Below, piece after piece: positions 50,891 through 64,000 of a DNA stretch of 64,000 bases. Numbering within the stretch: position 1 is the stretch's first letter; each line of letters starts with the position of its first letter. The DNA is from Zygnema circumcarinatum. Lineage: Eukaryota > Streptophyta > Zygnematophyceae > Zygnematales > Zygnemataceae. Under the pieces are notes generated by a model, which saw nothing but the letters and a program-made list of their open reading frames with translations, was not told the origin of the DNA and made no database searches. The stretch is from NCBI GenBank assembly GCA_037447605.1, contig CM074805.1, forward strand, positions 3,057,678-3,121,677, read 5' to 3'. The translations under genes were made by a program, and so were the position numbers.

Positions 50891-52084
50891 AAGAGCGGAG
50901 AAGCGAGGATGACAACGCTGAAGGGCGACGGATATACACATGTGATCGTATCTACACTGCAAGTCAATGGCGCGCTCCCCGAGTATACCTTTCATCGCTA
51001 TTCAATTTTGCAACCCTTCACCATAACCGCTCGCTAAACTATGTACAATGTTAGAAGTCACTGACCGCTGTACACGTTTCCGTCTCCTTTTTTACCCTTC
51101 AATCCCTTCCCCCCCCTCCCGCTGTCTCTCTCCTCCTAACTCTCCTCCCCTTCTCTCTCTGTCTCTCGCCTCTGGTAACGTGGTCTCTCCTCTCTCTGCC
51201 CTCTTCCCCCTTCGACCTCTCCCACTCTCCCCTCTGTCACTTTCGTTCTCACTGAACACCTCTCTCTCTCTCTCTCTGCCCTCTCTTACCCTGCAATCTC
51301 TCCCACTCCCCCCTCTACCTCTCTTGTCCTCACTCTCCCCACCTTTCTCTTTCTCTGTCTCTCTGAGGCAATAGAGAGCGAGAGAGAGAGAGAGAGAAGC
51401 TGAGAGAGACAGAATAATTATTTTTCAGGGCTCCTGCTACCCCTCCTTCATGAAACAAATCCCTCTGAAAATGAACTAAGGAGCTAAAAAGAAACAATGG
51501 AATGAACTACTATTGGCTATTGAAGTGAAAGGCGGAAGAGGGAGAGGAAGGAGGGAGGGAGAGAGAGAGGGAGGAGGGACGGTGGGTTCAGTCACGAAGG
51601 AGAATCCGGCGTTCTATGTTTAAGAAAAAAAAAAAAAATTGTTATCGTGTTCAGTTTCAAAAACAGCGAGGAAAAACGCTTAATCTGCTCGAAGGGAGGA
51701 GGAAAAAAAAAAAAAAAGAGGTAAGGCAAAAAAAGGTTTTCTTCATGATCGACGCACAGTGGCCTCCAAAACAGCATCGAGCACATCCATGAATAATTTG
51801 TGCACAAAATCAGAAGCGAGATGGAAGCATTGTCGTACATTAAAAATATATATATATCCCTGCGTCACATGCTATGTTTCATTCGAACGACCGCTATGCA
51901 GGCCAACAAGTCTATGTTTAAGAAGCGTCCCTGCTTGAGTGCGTGCATGCGTGCGTGCGTGCTGGAAATCGTCCGGTTCCGCACTCAGATCGACGAGAGC
52001 CCGCTCCGCCCATATCCAGCTCCTCCGCACTGCTCTCTCCTTGCCTGCTTGCCTGCTTGCCTGCCTACCTTGCCTCTCTCGGTC
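50891..52084. other. gene-free, pyrimidine-rich spacer
   Basis: CTCTCT/CCCTCC-rich sequence at 51080-51370, GAGAGA-rich sequence at 51371-51600, and A-runs at 51620-51720. No coding region is supported. Confidence 0.5.
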
Positions 52085-52092
52085 CAAACTTC

Positions 52093-52542
52093 CACAGATC
52101 GGACCATTAGACAAACCAGTCGACTGGTTGGAAACCAGTGGTTGCGGACCGAAACAACCATTCGACTGGTTGCCAACCAGTGCCGCCGGATCGAAACAAC
52201 CATTCGACTGGTTGCCAACCAGTGGCATCCACTGGTTCCAAACCAGTCGACTGGTTGCCAACCAGTGGTTGCGGACCGAAACAACCATTCGACTGGTTGC
52301 CAACCAGTGCCGCCGGATCGAAACAACCATTCGACTGGTTGCCAACCAGTGGCATCCACTGGTTCCAAACCAGTCGACTGGTTGCCAACCAGTGGTTGCG
52401 GACCGAAACAACCATTCGACTTGTTGCCAACCAGTGGATGCCACTGGTTGGCAACCAGTCGACTGGTTGCCAACCAGTAGACGTCCAACCATTGCCATCC
52501 AATGGTTGTCCGATGGTTGCCGATCCACTGGTCCGAACTGTG
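52093..52542 (+). mobile_element. palindrome-packed MITE, 450 bp, with 127-bp internal tandem repeat
   Basis: Terminal repeats CACAGATCGGACCA / TGGTCCGAACTGTG and an exact 8-bp duplication CAAACTTC (52085-52092 and 52543-52550). The interior repeats a 127-bp unit (units start at 52134, 52261 and 52388) built from short palindromes such as AACCAGTCGACTGGTT. It has no coding capacity of its own. Long frames that cross it (up to 320 codons) are repeat artefacts. Confidence 0.9.
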
Positions 52543-52550
52543 CAAACTTC

Positions 52551-54945
52551 CACCCTTTTCGCCCCTGCTCGCGGCCACGTCCAGAGCCAGGGCCTTCCCT
52601 ACCGTCCAAGGAAGGCGGCCCGCCGCGCAGGCAGTATCCGTATCGCGCAACTACGCGCCAGAGACTGCGCCCACCCTGCGCCACATATGCAAAGTACCTA
52701 TTCCGTCTTCTGAATCTCGCCCTCCTGCCGAGGGCCGCCACGCGTCGCGCCTGCGCTGGCGTTTTGCCTATCATCGTACGGCGCCTGTCCAGAATACTGT
52801 AGTAAGATAGGGCTGTGAGGCCACTAGTTATCAAATAGACGAGTCACGGTTGGCTCTTATCAAATGTTCAAAATTGTTTTTTCTTTGTATTTAAAGGTGT
52901 TGTTTTAGTTCAAGAGTAAAACATGGTGGGTTGGAGTATGGAGTACGAGAATATGGAGGCTCAAGCTTGTATCGTGACATAGAAGGTGCAACTTTCATGT
53001 CGTTGACTTTCATATCAAGCAATTCAAGCAACTTAGTATTGAACCACGGTTTTATGTCAGGCTATACTTTTTTTTGTTTTTTTTTTTTGGCTCTTCGTCA
53101 CATCTCAACTATAGTTGTCTATGTTGCAGCTGCGAATGGTGGCATGCTCAAAACATGAAAACAAATCAGTGTTAAATTGTGCTCACATAATGATGCGCTG
53201 TTTTTGCAAATGTTAGCTGTTTTTGCAAATCAGTTTTTGCAAATGTCAGTTGTCTTTAGTCATGGGGTTTAAAACTCTTTCTATTTTTTGCTTTATTTTT
53301 AAGGTTCCGTTCAGGCTTGTGACATGAAAGGGTTCACCTTCCATGTCGAGCAACAGTGCCGACCACGGTTTTGCGTGTGGATAAATGTACACATGTTGGC
53401 AAAGAAGATCAACTTATCTTTAACAATTTTTTTGGGGGGATTTTGCATTCTTTTGAGTATGAAATCGAAAGTATACATAGCGAAGCTTTACCATTCGGCT
53501 TTTTTGAGACGTTTGTGGTTTTGTCAGCCAGAGCGAACCACAACACTGCAAAGTCCTTAAGGAGAGCACGGTTGCTTATCGCCTCGTGAGTCAATCGCTC
53601 CACACACCGTGGATACCTCCCCTGACTGCTTTCCCGCACGTTTTTTGAGCAAACTCCGACTTTTATTCGGAAGTCATATGAGCTCTAGACTTCACTTACA
53701 TCCATAGTCGACCTCCGTGTCGACGATCATCTCTTGCCTTTTCTACAGTGATGAAGGTCGAGAAGTCATGTACATTATGACATCACAACCAGACGACGGC
53801 AAAACGCTAACATATACGTGGGAGAGTTGAGGGAATAGAATTTTCGACAATGCTGTACCTAACATGATGGTGAAACTTACTAGTTTGCCAAAGGACGACG
53901 CTGCTTCGTACAATATACGCTGCAGGTTTCATGAAAGAAGAGTCTATGTGACATCAAATCACTGCCCAATCACCGTCCATTCCATGCAGCCTCTACACCG
54001 ATCCATGTGCAAGTTACAATCCACGCACTTCTAAGCTACATGCAGCGTGGGGGAATGAGACCATGCCAGAAAGAAAGAAATCAGTATAACCTCCCCACAA
54101 CCCCCCTTCGCCAGTAACTGCCCTTCACCAGTAACTTACAGAACCCTTCCTCTTCATCTCAGAACTTCCCCAAAACAAAGAGGATCCAGCAGATTAAAAA
54201 GCAAAAGGTGAACACTTACACTCCATTATCCAACGGTCTACTGAACTGCGTGCCCATCTCCCTGCCAGCCCTACCCCTAAGCAGACTGGGCTCCTTGCCC
54301 CCTTTGGATTGCGGCCCACTGTCAGCTCACCTCCCACCCCGTTGCAAAAGGATATCCCTAGCTTTTCCCTTCAGAACTGTGACTCTGCATGCGTGCAAAG
54401 ACGGGAGAGTGAGAAGAGGCTCACAAGCTACATGAGGGCTGCAGGTTCGCAATCGAGCACCGCCAGTTGCCAGCATTGGCATGAAGCAGCAATGCTGGTT
54501 CCCTCTCCTCCACACATGCCAGTACCTTCTACATGATCCTCATCGATCACATGATACCTTAGCACATCACAGAAAGGCTTGGCTTTCCCCCTACCAACAG
54601 ATCCCTCTGAGAGGGAGGACGTCAAAGGCCTGCATGTCTCACAGTTGTACCAAAATCCTATTTACCAGAACTAAAATATAGAGCGGAAACATTGAGCAAC
54701 CTGTTCAAGGTGAGCCAACATGCCCCCTTCAAATTTGGCCCACATAGCTGTTGCTTCTTGAAACTAAACGCCTTCTCCTCTTGACACTTCCATACAAAAG
54801 CTTCCAAATGTGGAGAGATCGTAAGACCAGTTAATACGGTCGAACCATCTTTCCACAATAATTTGCCACTTCTGCAGCCAAAAGTTCTACTCCCTTGTAA
54901 CGTGATTCCTCTTAAATCTCAATAAGCGTGGACAAAGGCACAACC
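52551..54945. other. gene-poor spacer, PP2A-A 3' flank
   Basis: No confident gene. At 53356-53589 a plus-strand frame reads like protein (contains EYEIESIHSEALPFGFFET) but no family or adjoining exon was recognised. 53890-54945 probably includes the 3' untranslated region of the PP2A-A gene. Confidence 0.4.
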
Positions 54946-57900
54946 CTACATGGCCTGATCGCATGCTTGTAGAGCCTGCCCTGCAAAGAATTTCACGTCG
55001 GGGTCTGGGTCATCATGTAGCTTCAGCAGACACGGTCGAATGGTCTGCTCCACAACCTGCCACCATTCCCATACCCAAGAAAACTGCTCAATAAAGACTT
55101 CCCACCTACTTTGACAACACCATGCAGAAAAGATGAACGCTATGATTTCATCAGCCAGGTCGAGCAGGTGCGAAAACACAGAACCTACTTGGGATTCAAA
55201 GACTCCGTTGTCAAGACCGCGCATGTCACAATGCTACGGTGGGCATAGGAGCTAAACTAGCAGCATCAAAAGGCTTCCAGAATGGGAGCTAGATTCACCC
55301 AGCGTGCATGCTCCAATTCCTGCACATTAGAATCCACGAAGCTTTGCATAATCCTGTAAAACACAAACCGGGTAACCTGCACTTACTGTTTTGTCCACAA
55401 TGGGGATGAAACTCTGAAGTATTTTGGCGACATTGAATTTGATGTTCGGTACTCTGTAATCCAATAGCCAGACCTCGTTTCACGAATCAATACAAGAGCA
55501 GGCCCGAGAAGGAAACAGATACCATACCACATCAACATGTGCGCAAATTCAAATAAAAAACACATTGTACACGGTGTGTTGGTTGGGTAATCTCTTCAAG
55601 AAACAAGAACAATGTCTTATCATGCTGCAGACTATTGAGTCATATGCTTTTGCGGAACACAGAATCAGGCCGTTTTTGTCCTTGTAACCAACTACATAGA
55701 AGGAGAGCAGAGGTCCCTCCAACAAAGCAAGAACACCAGGCAGCTTGTCCAAAGAAAAATTAAAGCCAGAAAATGCATGATTAGCATTCTTTGTGAACTC
55801 CAAGAGCAATCGCAACGAGGTCATCCTAAGGGTATCTAAGCAGCATTAGTCAGAAAGTCTACGGGATTTGGGCACAGAGAACAGACATGTGTGATCGACA
55901 ATGCCCTAACAGTGGTAACAAGTATCACTACACATTCATAATCATTACAATTATCAAGCCTCGTCAAAATTAGCAGGCATGTCCCTAGTGGTAAACATCA
56001 TCCCCGATCGTTTCCATAACAATCTTGACCGGATACCTTTATCTTTATCTTTATCTTGAACAGTACAAATACTACAAGCATATACCTAAGGATGCCAAGT
56101 GCACACACTTCATCCTATCACACAATGCATGGCGGCTCACCTATCCTCCTCTGCCGCTCGAACGACAACGGGCAGCATCTTGTTGCATGTCACTTCAGGG
56201 CCAACTACAGGCGCCAAAAGGGCTATTGACTGCAGTACAGTCATTCGGTAAAGGTAGTGCTGGTTGTTGATCATTTCCAAGACCTGCACCCAAAAAGAAC
56301 CACTCATTTCGTCTTCTGAACACTTTTTTTCTCTAACTATGATGTCGAGCGAAATTAGTTTCAGTCAAGACAAGCCCTATCGAACTCGCACGACCAAAGT
56401 GAGTGACATCATTCCTTCACTATACAAAGAAATTTCAGTCATTAACATGCCAGCTGTGTCCGAAAGATTTGAAATCGATTCGCGAGTTGCTCAACTATGC
56501 TATTTAGATGGGCACAGCTCCCTCTTTCACCAAGTGCACCAGTTTGCAGATCCATGAAGCTACAAGGATGGATGCTTGCCTGTGGAATGATCTGAGCCTG
56601 AGCCCATTCCGATCCAAATTCATCTGCCAGGCGCTTCAAGTTGCTTGCTGCTGCCTCCCGAATGGAGAATACCTGTTCACATATTGCAAATATAGTCATC
56701 AATATGTTCCTAGGAAGATCTGCGTTCACTCCACAGAGCAATAAGAAACTGCGTACAAAGCCAGCTCCCTCAGTATGCTCATTAAGCATAACTTGCCTTT
56801 GCACAAAAGACATAACGGACCCAAGGGGACAGTGGAATTGGCGTAAAGGAAACAATACCTGATCTCCCAACCACTGCATGCAGTGAGGTCTGAGCTTCTC
56901 ATCGAAAAAGTCTCCTCCCAATTGGCTGGCCAAGAGAGGAATATACTCTATGATTGCCAAACGCACGCGCCAATGGCGGTCCTCTGCTAGTTCCACTATT
57001 GCAGGCAATAAAGACTGTGATAAGAGGTCTATGCCGATAACCTGCATCCATTAAGAAGGGAATAAATAAAAGGCAAGCAATCTCAATGAAATACGATAGC
57101 TTAACAGAAAGCAAGTGTTTTACTCCAATGCACTTGCTCTTCAAGAATAATTATGTTGGGACATAAGTGAGCAAAACCAAAGGTTGCAATGGAATAATTC
57201 TTTCGATTCAATGACACTTGAGAACCCTTGCAGATTCAACGGACATAGATCTGGAACCTAAGTTTCTCAGACTCTATGCTTACCAGTGTAGACTACTAGA
57301 TGGGCAAACAATGGACAAACAATTTGTTGAGAGCCAAACAAACCACGCACGGTGACCCTCTTTCTCTTCATGGATGGGGTTATCTCCAATTGTCGGAAGA
57401 AAGACTGCATACCTGATTGACCTGATCCAACTTGCTGATAATGTTAAGTCGCACTTCTGGAAAATCATCTTTCAAAAGAGCTAAGAAAATCGGCAAAAGC
57501 ATCTCGATAGTTGCTTCCTGCATCAGTTCCAAAAAAGAATTTTAAGGTCCTTGCATTGGAAAAAAAAAAAAAGAATAGTTGAAACGATTGACCATCCTTG
57601 TATGTTACAATGAGGGCTCACTTTTCCCAAAAGGGGTGCCATCCCCATGATGACAGAAGCCAAAGCAGCTCGCACATGCTGCGATGAATCGGTTGACAGA
57701 TCCTGAAATTCAAACGGCAATTAACTCTATTAGTGGCAGCGAGCTAATCACATACAAAGATGGGCCTCAAGCCTTCACTCCAACACAGTGGTTGGGTATC
57801 CCCGAAAACTGCTAAGTGTTGCCTGCACCTATTTCTTGGCAAGGACGAGCTGGCAGTAAAACACCAGAAGCGAAATTAGAGAGGAGTAAACGATAAAATC

Positions 57901-60731
57901 CGCAACAAAGAGAAATGGTAGCAATACGCAATAGACATCTGACCAAAGGAACATCACACTGAATCAATCTCATTATTCTGCAAGGCTGCAATGAAAGAAC
58001 TGACCTTAACACAAGGAAGAATGGTACGAATTGCTTCCTGGCTGCTCACAATGCTGCAAAACTTGGTCACTTTACCAGCAGCAGCAATGCGTACTTCAGC
58101 CTCATTGTCTCTAAGAAGGCGAACGTACGCGGGGACTAGCTCCGTCCTGCAACGCAGGAGTCATATACGAAGGGAGAATATCAACTGCTGCAAAGCAACA
58201 AATTCATCATTCCTTCTTGACACACAAAATTACAAACCGCAGACGCATTCTCAGCTATCGTTAACGGACATAACCAGAACCGCAAGGACTGTCACCTTTA
58301 CCAAGACCAACATGCCAAACTCAGGGTTAAGTACAGTTATTGTAGATCTCCGCTTCCGCATGAAACTCCTCTTGTAAATAACACCAACATGATAAAATCT
58401 TTTACAGTAAATGGCCAAGAAATGCCCAAAGTGCCCAAAGTGCCCAAAGTGTCAGCGACCTAATTTTAAACTGCACTTCACAGTAATAGCCAATTGGATT
58501 CCATGCAAAATCAGAAACCGTTAACCTACAAGGTGCAACGGACAGTTTTCTCTATGAACGATTGTTCAAACCTAGGTCCCACAAAAATCTGCCTATTGCG
58601 GGGGCATGGATTGGGATGAACCTTGCATGATCTTGTCCAACAGCTTCACACAACTCATACAGCTGGTTAGCCACCATGTATCTGACTCGCCAAGATTTGT
58701 CCTGCACCAAGCAAAACAATGCTGTCTGTCAAATGAAAAAATTGTAAGTGATTTTGGTTGGAAAATACTCTACATGCTTTCGAACCACGTAAGGACGCAT
58801 AGCACTGATGAACGACAAGCTGAAGACGAAGACGAATAGGCGCCATAATCAAAGCTTAGATCACAGAAGGCCAGCAAACAACACAGTTCGGAGTTCTCAA
58901 TCCCTACCTGTGAAAAGTTGATGATAACCGGAAGCACATTTGCAATGCAGTCCTGTTTGTCAAGCAGCTTGCCTACTGCCGCACAGTCTTCAACAGCCAG
59001 AAGTCGGACTGAGTCTTGATCTGCAGGACAAAAATATCTTATATAAGGACCTGCATAAAAAGTGTGCGTACACTTGACTGTCGCAAGGTGCATTGTAATA
59101 GCACAACAACAATGATATCCAGTTCGCCTAACGCTAGGTGGTAGTTATACACTCTGCACATAACTCGGCAAACGTCCTGTGGCATGGAAATACTTAGAAG
59201 ACCTTCTGTATGAAAAATGAACGGTAGCCAATGTACTGTTTTCAACATGAAAAAACGTCAAGGCTGCGCGTCCGAAACATCCAAGACAAAAGCACCTCTA
59301 AATTCTTAACCTAAAAAGAAACTTTGAGTAGAAAGAATCTCCTCACCATCTTGAGTTAGGCTCTTGAAAAACTGCATGACTTCTGTCTTCAGAAACTGCG
59401 GCTCTATCGTTGCTGCAAACTTTCCCAGGTTCAATGCTGCAGAACGTCTGACCATTGGCATATCATCTTGGCACAGCTCCAAAAACTTAGCCCTCAAGTC
59501 TGTACGAAGCGCTTCCGTTGCACTTGGATATGCGATGTGAAACAGCCCACAAGCAGATACCCGAGCTGTAAACCATTCTCCTGCACCAAGACGCTGATCA
59601 CCAGAAGGCAAACAGTTAACTCTTCATTAGGTCCTTTCACTGACATCAATGATCACTAGAGTTTTTAACCAGGCAGGTTTTTAATAGGCAGAGGCTGATA
59701 AGGCCTGGATACACTGCGAAGGAAAGGTAATAAAAAAGAATAGCAGAAAGTCAACTGTTGGCTGCCGCATATCTGAACTAAGTAAGACGATGAATAGAAA
59801 GTCCCATTAGATAATCCGTTTAGACTGTATCAAGAACTAGAATTGAACTTAGCCAGCAACAAGAACGGTTGCTCTATCTCAGTGCAGGATCTTGAACCAA
59901 ACTTTTGGCCCTATGAATTTGAAAAGAAATCTGATAATATGGAGACGACAATCTGTGTTGTCTTCATCGATATACGAAGTCTCTCCTCCAGCTTTTCACC
60001 ACCAGAACAGGCATTGTTAATTGCATTCGATAATGGGATATGATCCATGGATCAACATAACCTAGCTTCAGAGACGCCTTAGAGCCCTCAAAGCCCTAAG
60101 CTCTACACAGCCCAACTGCACCAAAAAAGACATATACACGTGTACATATACGTACTTCACTACAACACGGGTCGAATGGCAGGATCTACCTACCAACTAT
60201 GTCGGCAACAGGACAATTGTGAAACTGCTAATCTGATATTTTCATAAGAGCTGCATCAATACAACAGCTCGCAATGGCAACTGAGACAAGTTCGCCAGGC
60301 CAAGGCATTTTCAGTCAATGACCCACCTTGACAAGTGGGATGAAAAATTCAACAATGTCTCGCTCCTTCATTTGGCTGCCAATTTTCCCGAGCGATTCCA
60401 CTGCTTTATCACGCACTACAGTTTCTTCTACAGTGCATAATGTCTCCAATGGAGGAAGCAGGATATGAGCATAGTCAACTCCACCAACATAAGGAGTAAA
60501 ACTTCCAAGCTCTTCAGCCATCGCCAAAAGGACTTCATCATCATCATCGTTGTTCTCATTCAAAAATGGAATAAGCTCTTTCCGAGTCCTCTCCTCGCCC
60601 AAAGCCCTTGCGATTGTGCTCAGCCTCCTGATAGAGTTCAAGCGAAGCTGGATGTCATCATTCTTAAGTTCATCAATTAGTATAGAGATGGGATAAATTG
60701 GCTCGTCAGAGCCCCCCATGTTTGAAGCCAT
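54946..60731 (-). CDS. PP2A 65-kDa regulatory/scaffold subunit A
   Basis: HEAT-repeat scaffold that joins the catalytic C and variable B subunits of protein phosphatase 2A. Twelve exons: 60327-60731, 59347-59593, 58908-59020, 58622-58701, 58005-58146, 57622-57702, 57413-57517, 56859-57041, 56580-56672, 56141-56283, 55387-55453, 54946-55056. Total 589 aa, the usual family length. Landmarks: [118 protein letters not shown] and [16 protein letters not shown] at the end. The intron after IIPQ appears to be GC-AG (CAG|GCAAGC). Every exon junction keeps frame. Confidence 0.96.
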
Positions 60732-62369
60732 TCTTCAAACCGTCACGGCAGAACGGGACCAGCACAGGACCTGGCTGGTCCCAGTCACTCCTTTCTCAAA
60801 AAAAAATAAACAAAGATCACACGCCTTCTCCAAAATCAAGCACCATCAACTGCTTCAAAGCCCTCGGTTTGCAGTTCCTGTCTGCCGTCCTTCTGTTTGA
60901 CAAACTCTAATGCTCAGGTTCCCCTCTCCTTCACACCATCACAGTCTTCCCTGCTTCCAATACGCGAATACGCAGCTTCCTAGGCAGCCCCCCAAATTAG
61001 GGTTTGCTGGCCTCCCCTCCCTCCACCTGCTCCAGAGACGGGATCCAAATGCGCTGCCCTTTTTCCCCGAGGCTCAAACTGAGGGACCCACCCACTGTCC
61101 CCCGCCGGGCCCCGCCCGCCCAGGGCAAGGGCAAGGGCCAGCATACAACGTCATTCTGTTCCACGCTATTTAGCATGTGCACAGTTCTAGCCCCTACCTC
61201 AACCGTACTGTGCAACAGAGAACGTGTCGTACTTCGCCTGCCCAAATTTCCGGCCATGACCGTACATCAGTACGGGAGGGGCGAGACCTGAGCGGCTGGA
61301 GCCCTGCGGCCTTTCTCCATTGATTGCGAACGCTAAAGACATAAGTCCAGGCATTATCCAATGGAAGCTGTCCACGTGGAAAAACCTTACACGTGACGGA
61401 TAATCATTGGTAGATGGACGACTCCCGTTTTAATGCCCGGGAGTTTGACATTTGTAAGCCGGCCCGACTGTTCGCATGGACCCGTTCTTTGCCCGTCCAG
61501 TCCCCGCAGTTTCAGTGCAACGCTAGATAGTAACACGCTTCAACAGGATTTGGACACATAGAGCGCCATCTGCGCGTTCCTCCACGTGGCAGCTGGCCAC
61601 CTGCTCGTACGGTGCGGCCGTCCACTTGCTCGGAGACCGTACGCTTCCGGTCGCCTGTCCGCAACCGGCGTTACCGAGTTGCCAGAGACCCTGTGCCGTA
61701 TACCGTACCTCAACCGATCGTACGACCAAATGTCCATTTCGCGGTTGACCTCTCGGTCGGGGAGGCCCCCTGCGGCCCAGGCCCTGCCTCCTCCATATTT
61801 GTAAGCATGATTGGCCATGACCTTGCCCTGTCCCGCACAGAAGGAGATGAGGAAGATGAGGGAGACTCAGATGAGATGAGGGAGCGTGAGCGCTCTTGTA
61901 ATCGCTGAGCTTCATACGATGATCCGGTCTCCAATGTCCCCTTCACCGTCTTGCTCCTAATGTATGCGTAATGCTTGGAAAAGAAGGCATTCAGGGAGAA
62001 GGGAGGACATGGACCAGCAATGTTGTTGACATCAGCAGGGACGATTGGCCGAGGGCAGTAAGGAGAGACTTATGGGGAATTGCAAGAGATTATTGTACTG
62101 TGAGGATTCGGCTCCTTTTTGTGGACATGCTGGTGCCGCTCAGGCCTGTAGGAGGAGGCCGCTTTGCTGCATGGAGTTTTTGCAGGAGGGTTTTCTCTTG
62201 AGCTCGTCGTCTTATAGCTGACGAAGCGTAGCTTACTATAGTTTGGATGCAGAGGAGTGATTTTATATAGTATCCCCTAGTGTGGGGGTTGATTCGCTCG
62301 CTCGGTTTTACTTCGCTCGGGTCGCTCGCATTGTAAGGTTGAGCGTCTCATTGAAGCTTCAACTAAACG
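60732..62369. promoter_or_regulatory. divergent spacer between PP2A-A and MAX2-like genes
   Basis: Upstream region for both genes. Contains perfect G-boxes near 61372 and 61573 and a GTACG-rich block at 61600-61735. A short frame at 61971-62201 could be an upstream ORF in the leader of the MAX2-like gene. No other gene is supported. Confidence 0.4.
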
Positions 62370-64000
62370 ATGAGTCAGGCTATCCAGGATGAAGGCTATT
62401 CTTTCAGAAGAGGTCGGAAGGCCTCCATTGCTAAGCTTCCGCCTGAAATCATGGCGTCTATTTTGGCGAGAATCGATTCAGTGAGAGATAGAAATTCCTG
62501 CGCCCTCGTCTGCAGAGCATGGCGGTCTTGGGAACGTGAGACACGCACTCGGCTGCATCTGAGGGGGAGTATCATTGACCTGAAAGAAATCAGAAACTCA
62601 TTTCGTTCGGTAACTGATCTTGACCTAACTGACGTCAATCCCGGATGGGAAGGCTCTGAGGAAGAACTTCGCGACCTCTTCTCAACGTCTTTTCCAAATG
62701 TTCGGCGAGTGAAGGCAAATGTGTCCCCCTCGGGTCTGCAGTACGTGCGACACTGTTGGCGAGAGTTGCGAGAAGTTGTGATTGGTCACTGGGACGGTCC
62801 AGACGATTTTCTGGAAGCTCACCACGTCCGGGAGCTGCTTGAGAGCTGTCCGCATATATTCTCAGTAGACTTGTCTTGGTCTCGCAATTGCGATTTTAAT
62901 AATCTGCCTAGGGAATTGGCTACTTTGGAGTATCACAATCTTAGAGCCCTTAACCTTTTAGGCGGCCCGAGTAAACTCTGGGATGCGACTCTGGAGGGTT
63001 TAGTTGACGTCTGCCCGCGCCTCCAGGAGCTTTGCTTTTCCATTGGTGACGGCAGCGTCACAGACGCAGGGTACATACTCAATCTTCTTTCTGTCGCTAT
63101 TTGGTTTGTTGAGAATGAGACTGTGCCAGCCACATCAGCGACTTCTCTTCTTTGTTTAGAGGAACCGGCCCATGATTCTCATGTCAATTATGTCTTTTAG
63201 GAAGCTGTCTTATGATGTCACCTATGATACTTTACATGCACCTTAACCTGATGCAACTAGTTTTGACCAAGGGAGGGTGAAAGAAGTATTTGCCAAGATG
63301 CAGGTCTTATTGCAGAGATCCCAAATTTTTGGGGTTTACAAGAGCTGCAATGGGACTACTTTTTTGTTTGGCATGTGATTCGAGATTGACCAATGGGTTG
63401 CAGCAGATTCAGATTGGTATTATTTTCAAATATGTGTGTTGAGAAGCTCCTGGTTCAATTGGGCAGGTCAATTCGAGGGGACTAGGCTTTTTGGCTGATG
63501 TGAATATGTGGAGTTGCTTGGCCAGAATCGCACAGCTTGCCGGGGGATGCACCGACTTACGGCTTTTGTCCATGGAAGACATGGGGCATGATATCAACGA
63601 TGAACACGATGCAACTGGGCCAATCACAGCGGCAGCTGTGATTGCTTTGGCGAAGAACTGTCCAAAGTTGCGAGCGCTGTCATTGGTCCTTGCATTTTAT
63701 GTTCGTAAAAGTGGTGCAGCTTTTGAACTACTGGGTTTTTGTTGCAAAGACCTCCAAACTTTACGCCTAGCTCGCTTTCTCGGCCTCTGTAAGCGGGAGC
63801 AGAATGAGGTGACAGGTGCTGCATTTGGTGGCAGACCAGGTAGCGGGGGATTACGGGCCAGTGAAGCTCGGAGCCTACTGGGGCTGAACAGAGGGCCTGG
63901 AGGAAGGGTGGTCGACCGAGGCCCTGAGGTTGCTCTTGGGGGTAGAATAACTGCCAACATTAGTGGGGGCGTTGTTGGAGGAGGCTCTTCCTCCTTCCCT
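62370..64000 (+). CDS. MAX2-like F-box/LRR protein, 3' end outside window
   Basis: Resembles MAX2/D3, the F-box subunit of the SCF ligase for strigolactone/karrikin-type signals in land plants. Exon 1 runs from 62370 to about 63046 or 63070. It has an F-box (LPPEIMASILARIDSVRDRN, ALVCRAWRSWERETRTRLHL) and the MAX2-like FRSVTDLDLTDVNPGW segment, then leucine-rich repeats. Exon 2, from about 63490, continues with repeats (ITAAAVIALAKNCPKLRALS, CCKDLQTLRLARFLG) and a glycine-rich stretch to the window end. The splice donor is ambiguous: G|GTGACG at 63047 keeps frame with an acceptor near 63490, GG|GTACAT at 63071 does not. The MAX2 genes I know of are usually single-exon, so the intron is unusual. 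A TIR1-type protein fits less well. Confidence 0.65.

Noticed and set aside
51800-52834. Frames up to 320 codons with repeated NQSTG / TSRMVV peptides
   Set aside because: Translations of the palindromic MITE; the repeats read open in several frames because of the short palindrome units.

Overview
This is a nuclear genome window from a streptophyte, either a charophyte green alga or an early land plant. The evidence is a set of plant-type, intron-rich genes: a VIRILIZER-like m6A-writer subunit, plant-type RFC1, a plant-type phosphoinositide PLC with a short EF-hand lobe, an organellar tyrosyl-tRNA synthetase, an NFD4/nodulin-like transporter, a chloroplast-type OBG GTPase, a PP2A scaffold subunit and a MAX2-like F-box protein. 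It also carries a prokaryote-derived PstS-like phosphate-binding protein. Introns are mostly about 100-700 bp. The species is not resolved. A run of 10 N shows a draft assembly.

Layout. 1-3436: gene-poor, with repeat copies and a CCATGG-rich unrecognised ORF. 3437-12886 (-): VIRILIZER-like. 13930-22654 (-): RFC1. 22655-24490: spacer with a 679-bp palindrome-packed MITE. 24491-29647 (-): PLC. 29648-32435: transposon cluster (hAT-type MITE, hairpin-repeat copy, 1.26-kb foldback element). 32436-35961 (-): TyrRS. 37150-39974 (-): NFD4-like transporter, divergent from OBGC (40838-45107, +). 45108-47852: simple repeats, assembly gap, telomere-like stretch. 47853-49038 (-): PstS-like protein. 49039-54945: repeat-rich spacer with two hairpin-repeat copies and a second palindromic MITE. 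54946-60731 (-): PP2A-A. 62370 to the window end (+): MAX2-like F-box gene, truncated by the window.

Exon boundaries below were worked out by eye from reading-frame continuity, splice consensus and remembered family sequence; no alignment was run. Eight genes have confident multi-exon models. They are ordinary housekeeping or regulatory genes and form no obvious cluster. The unusual material lies between them: three transposon insertions with exact 8-bp target-site duplications and recognisable terminal inverted repeats, a five-copy dispersed repeat whose two small hairpins are preserved despite sequence and loop-length changes, and a PstS-like gene joined by an intron to a secretory signal exon. 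Four genes each appear to use one GC-AG intron.
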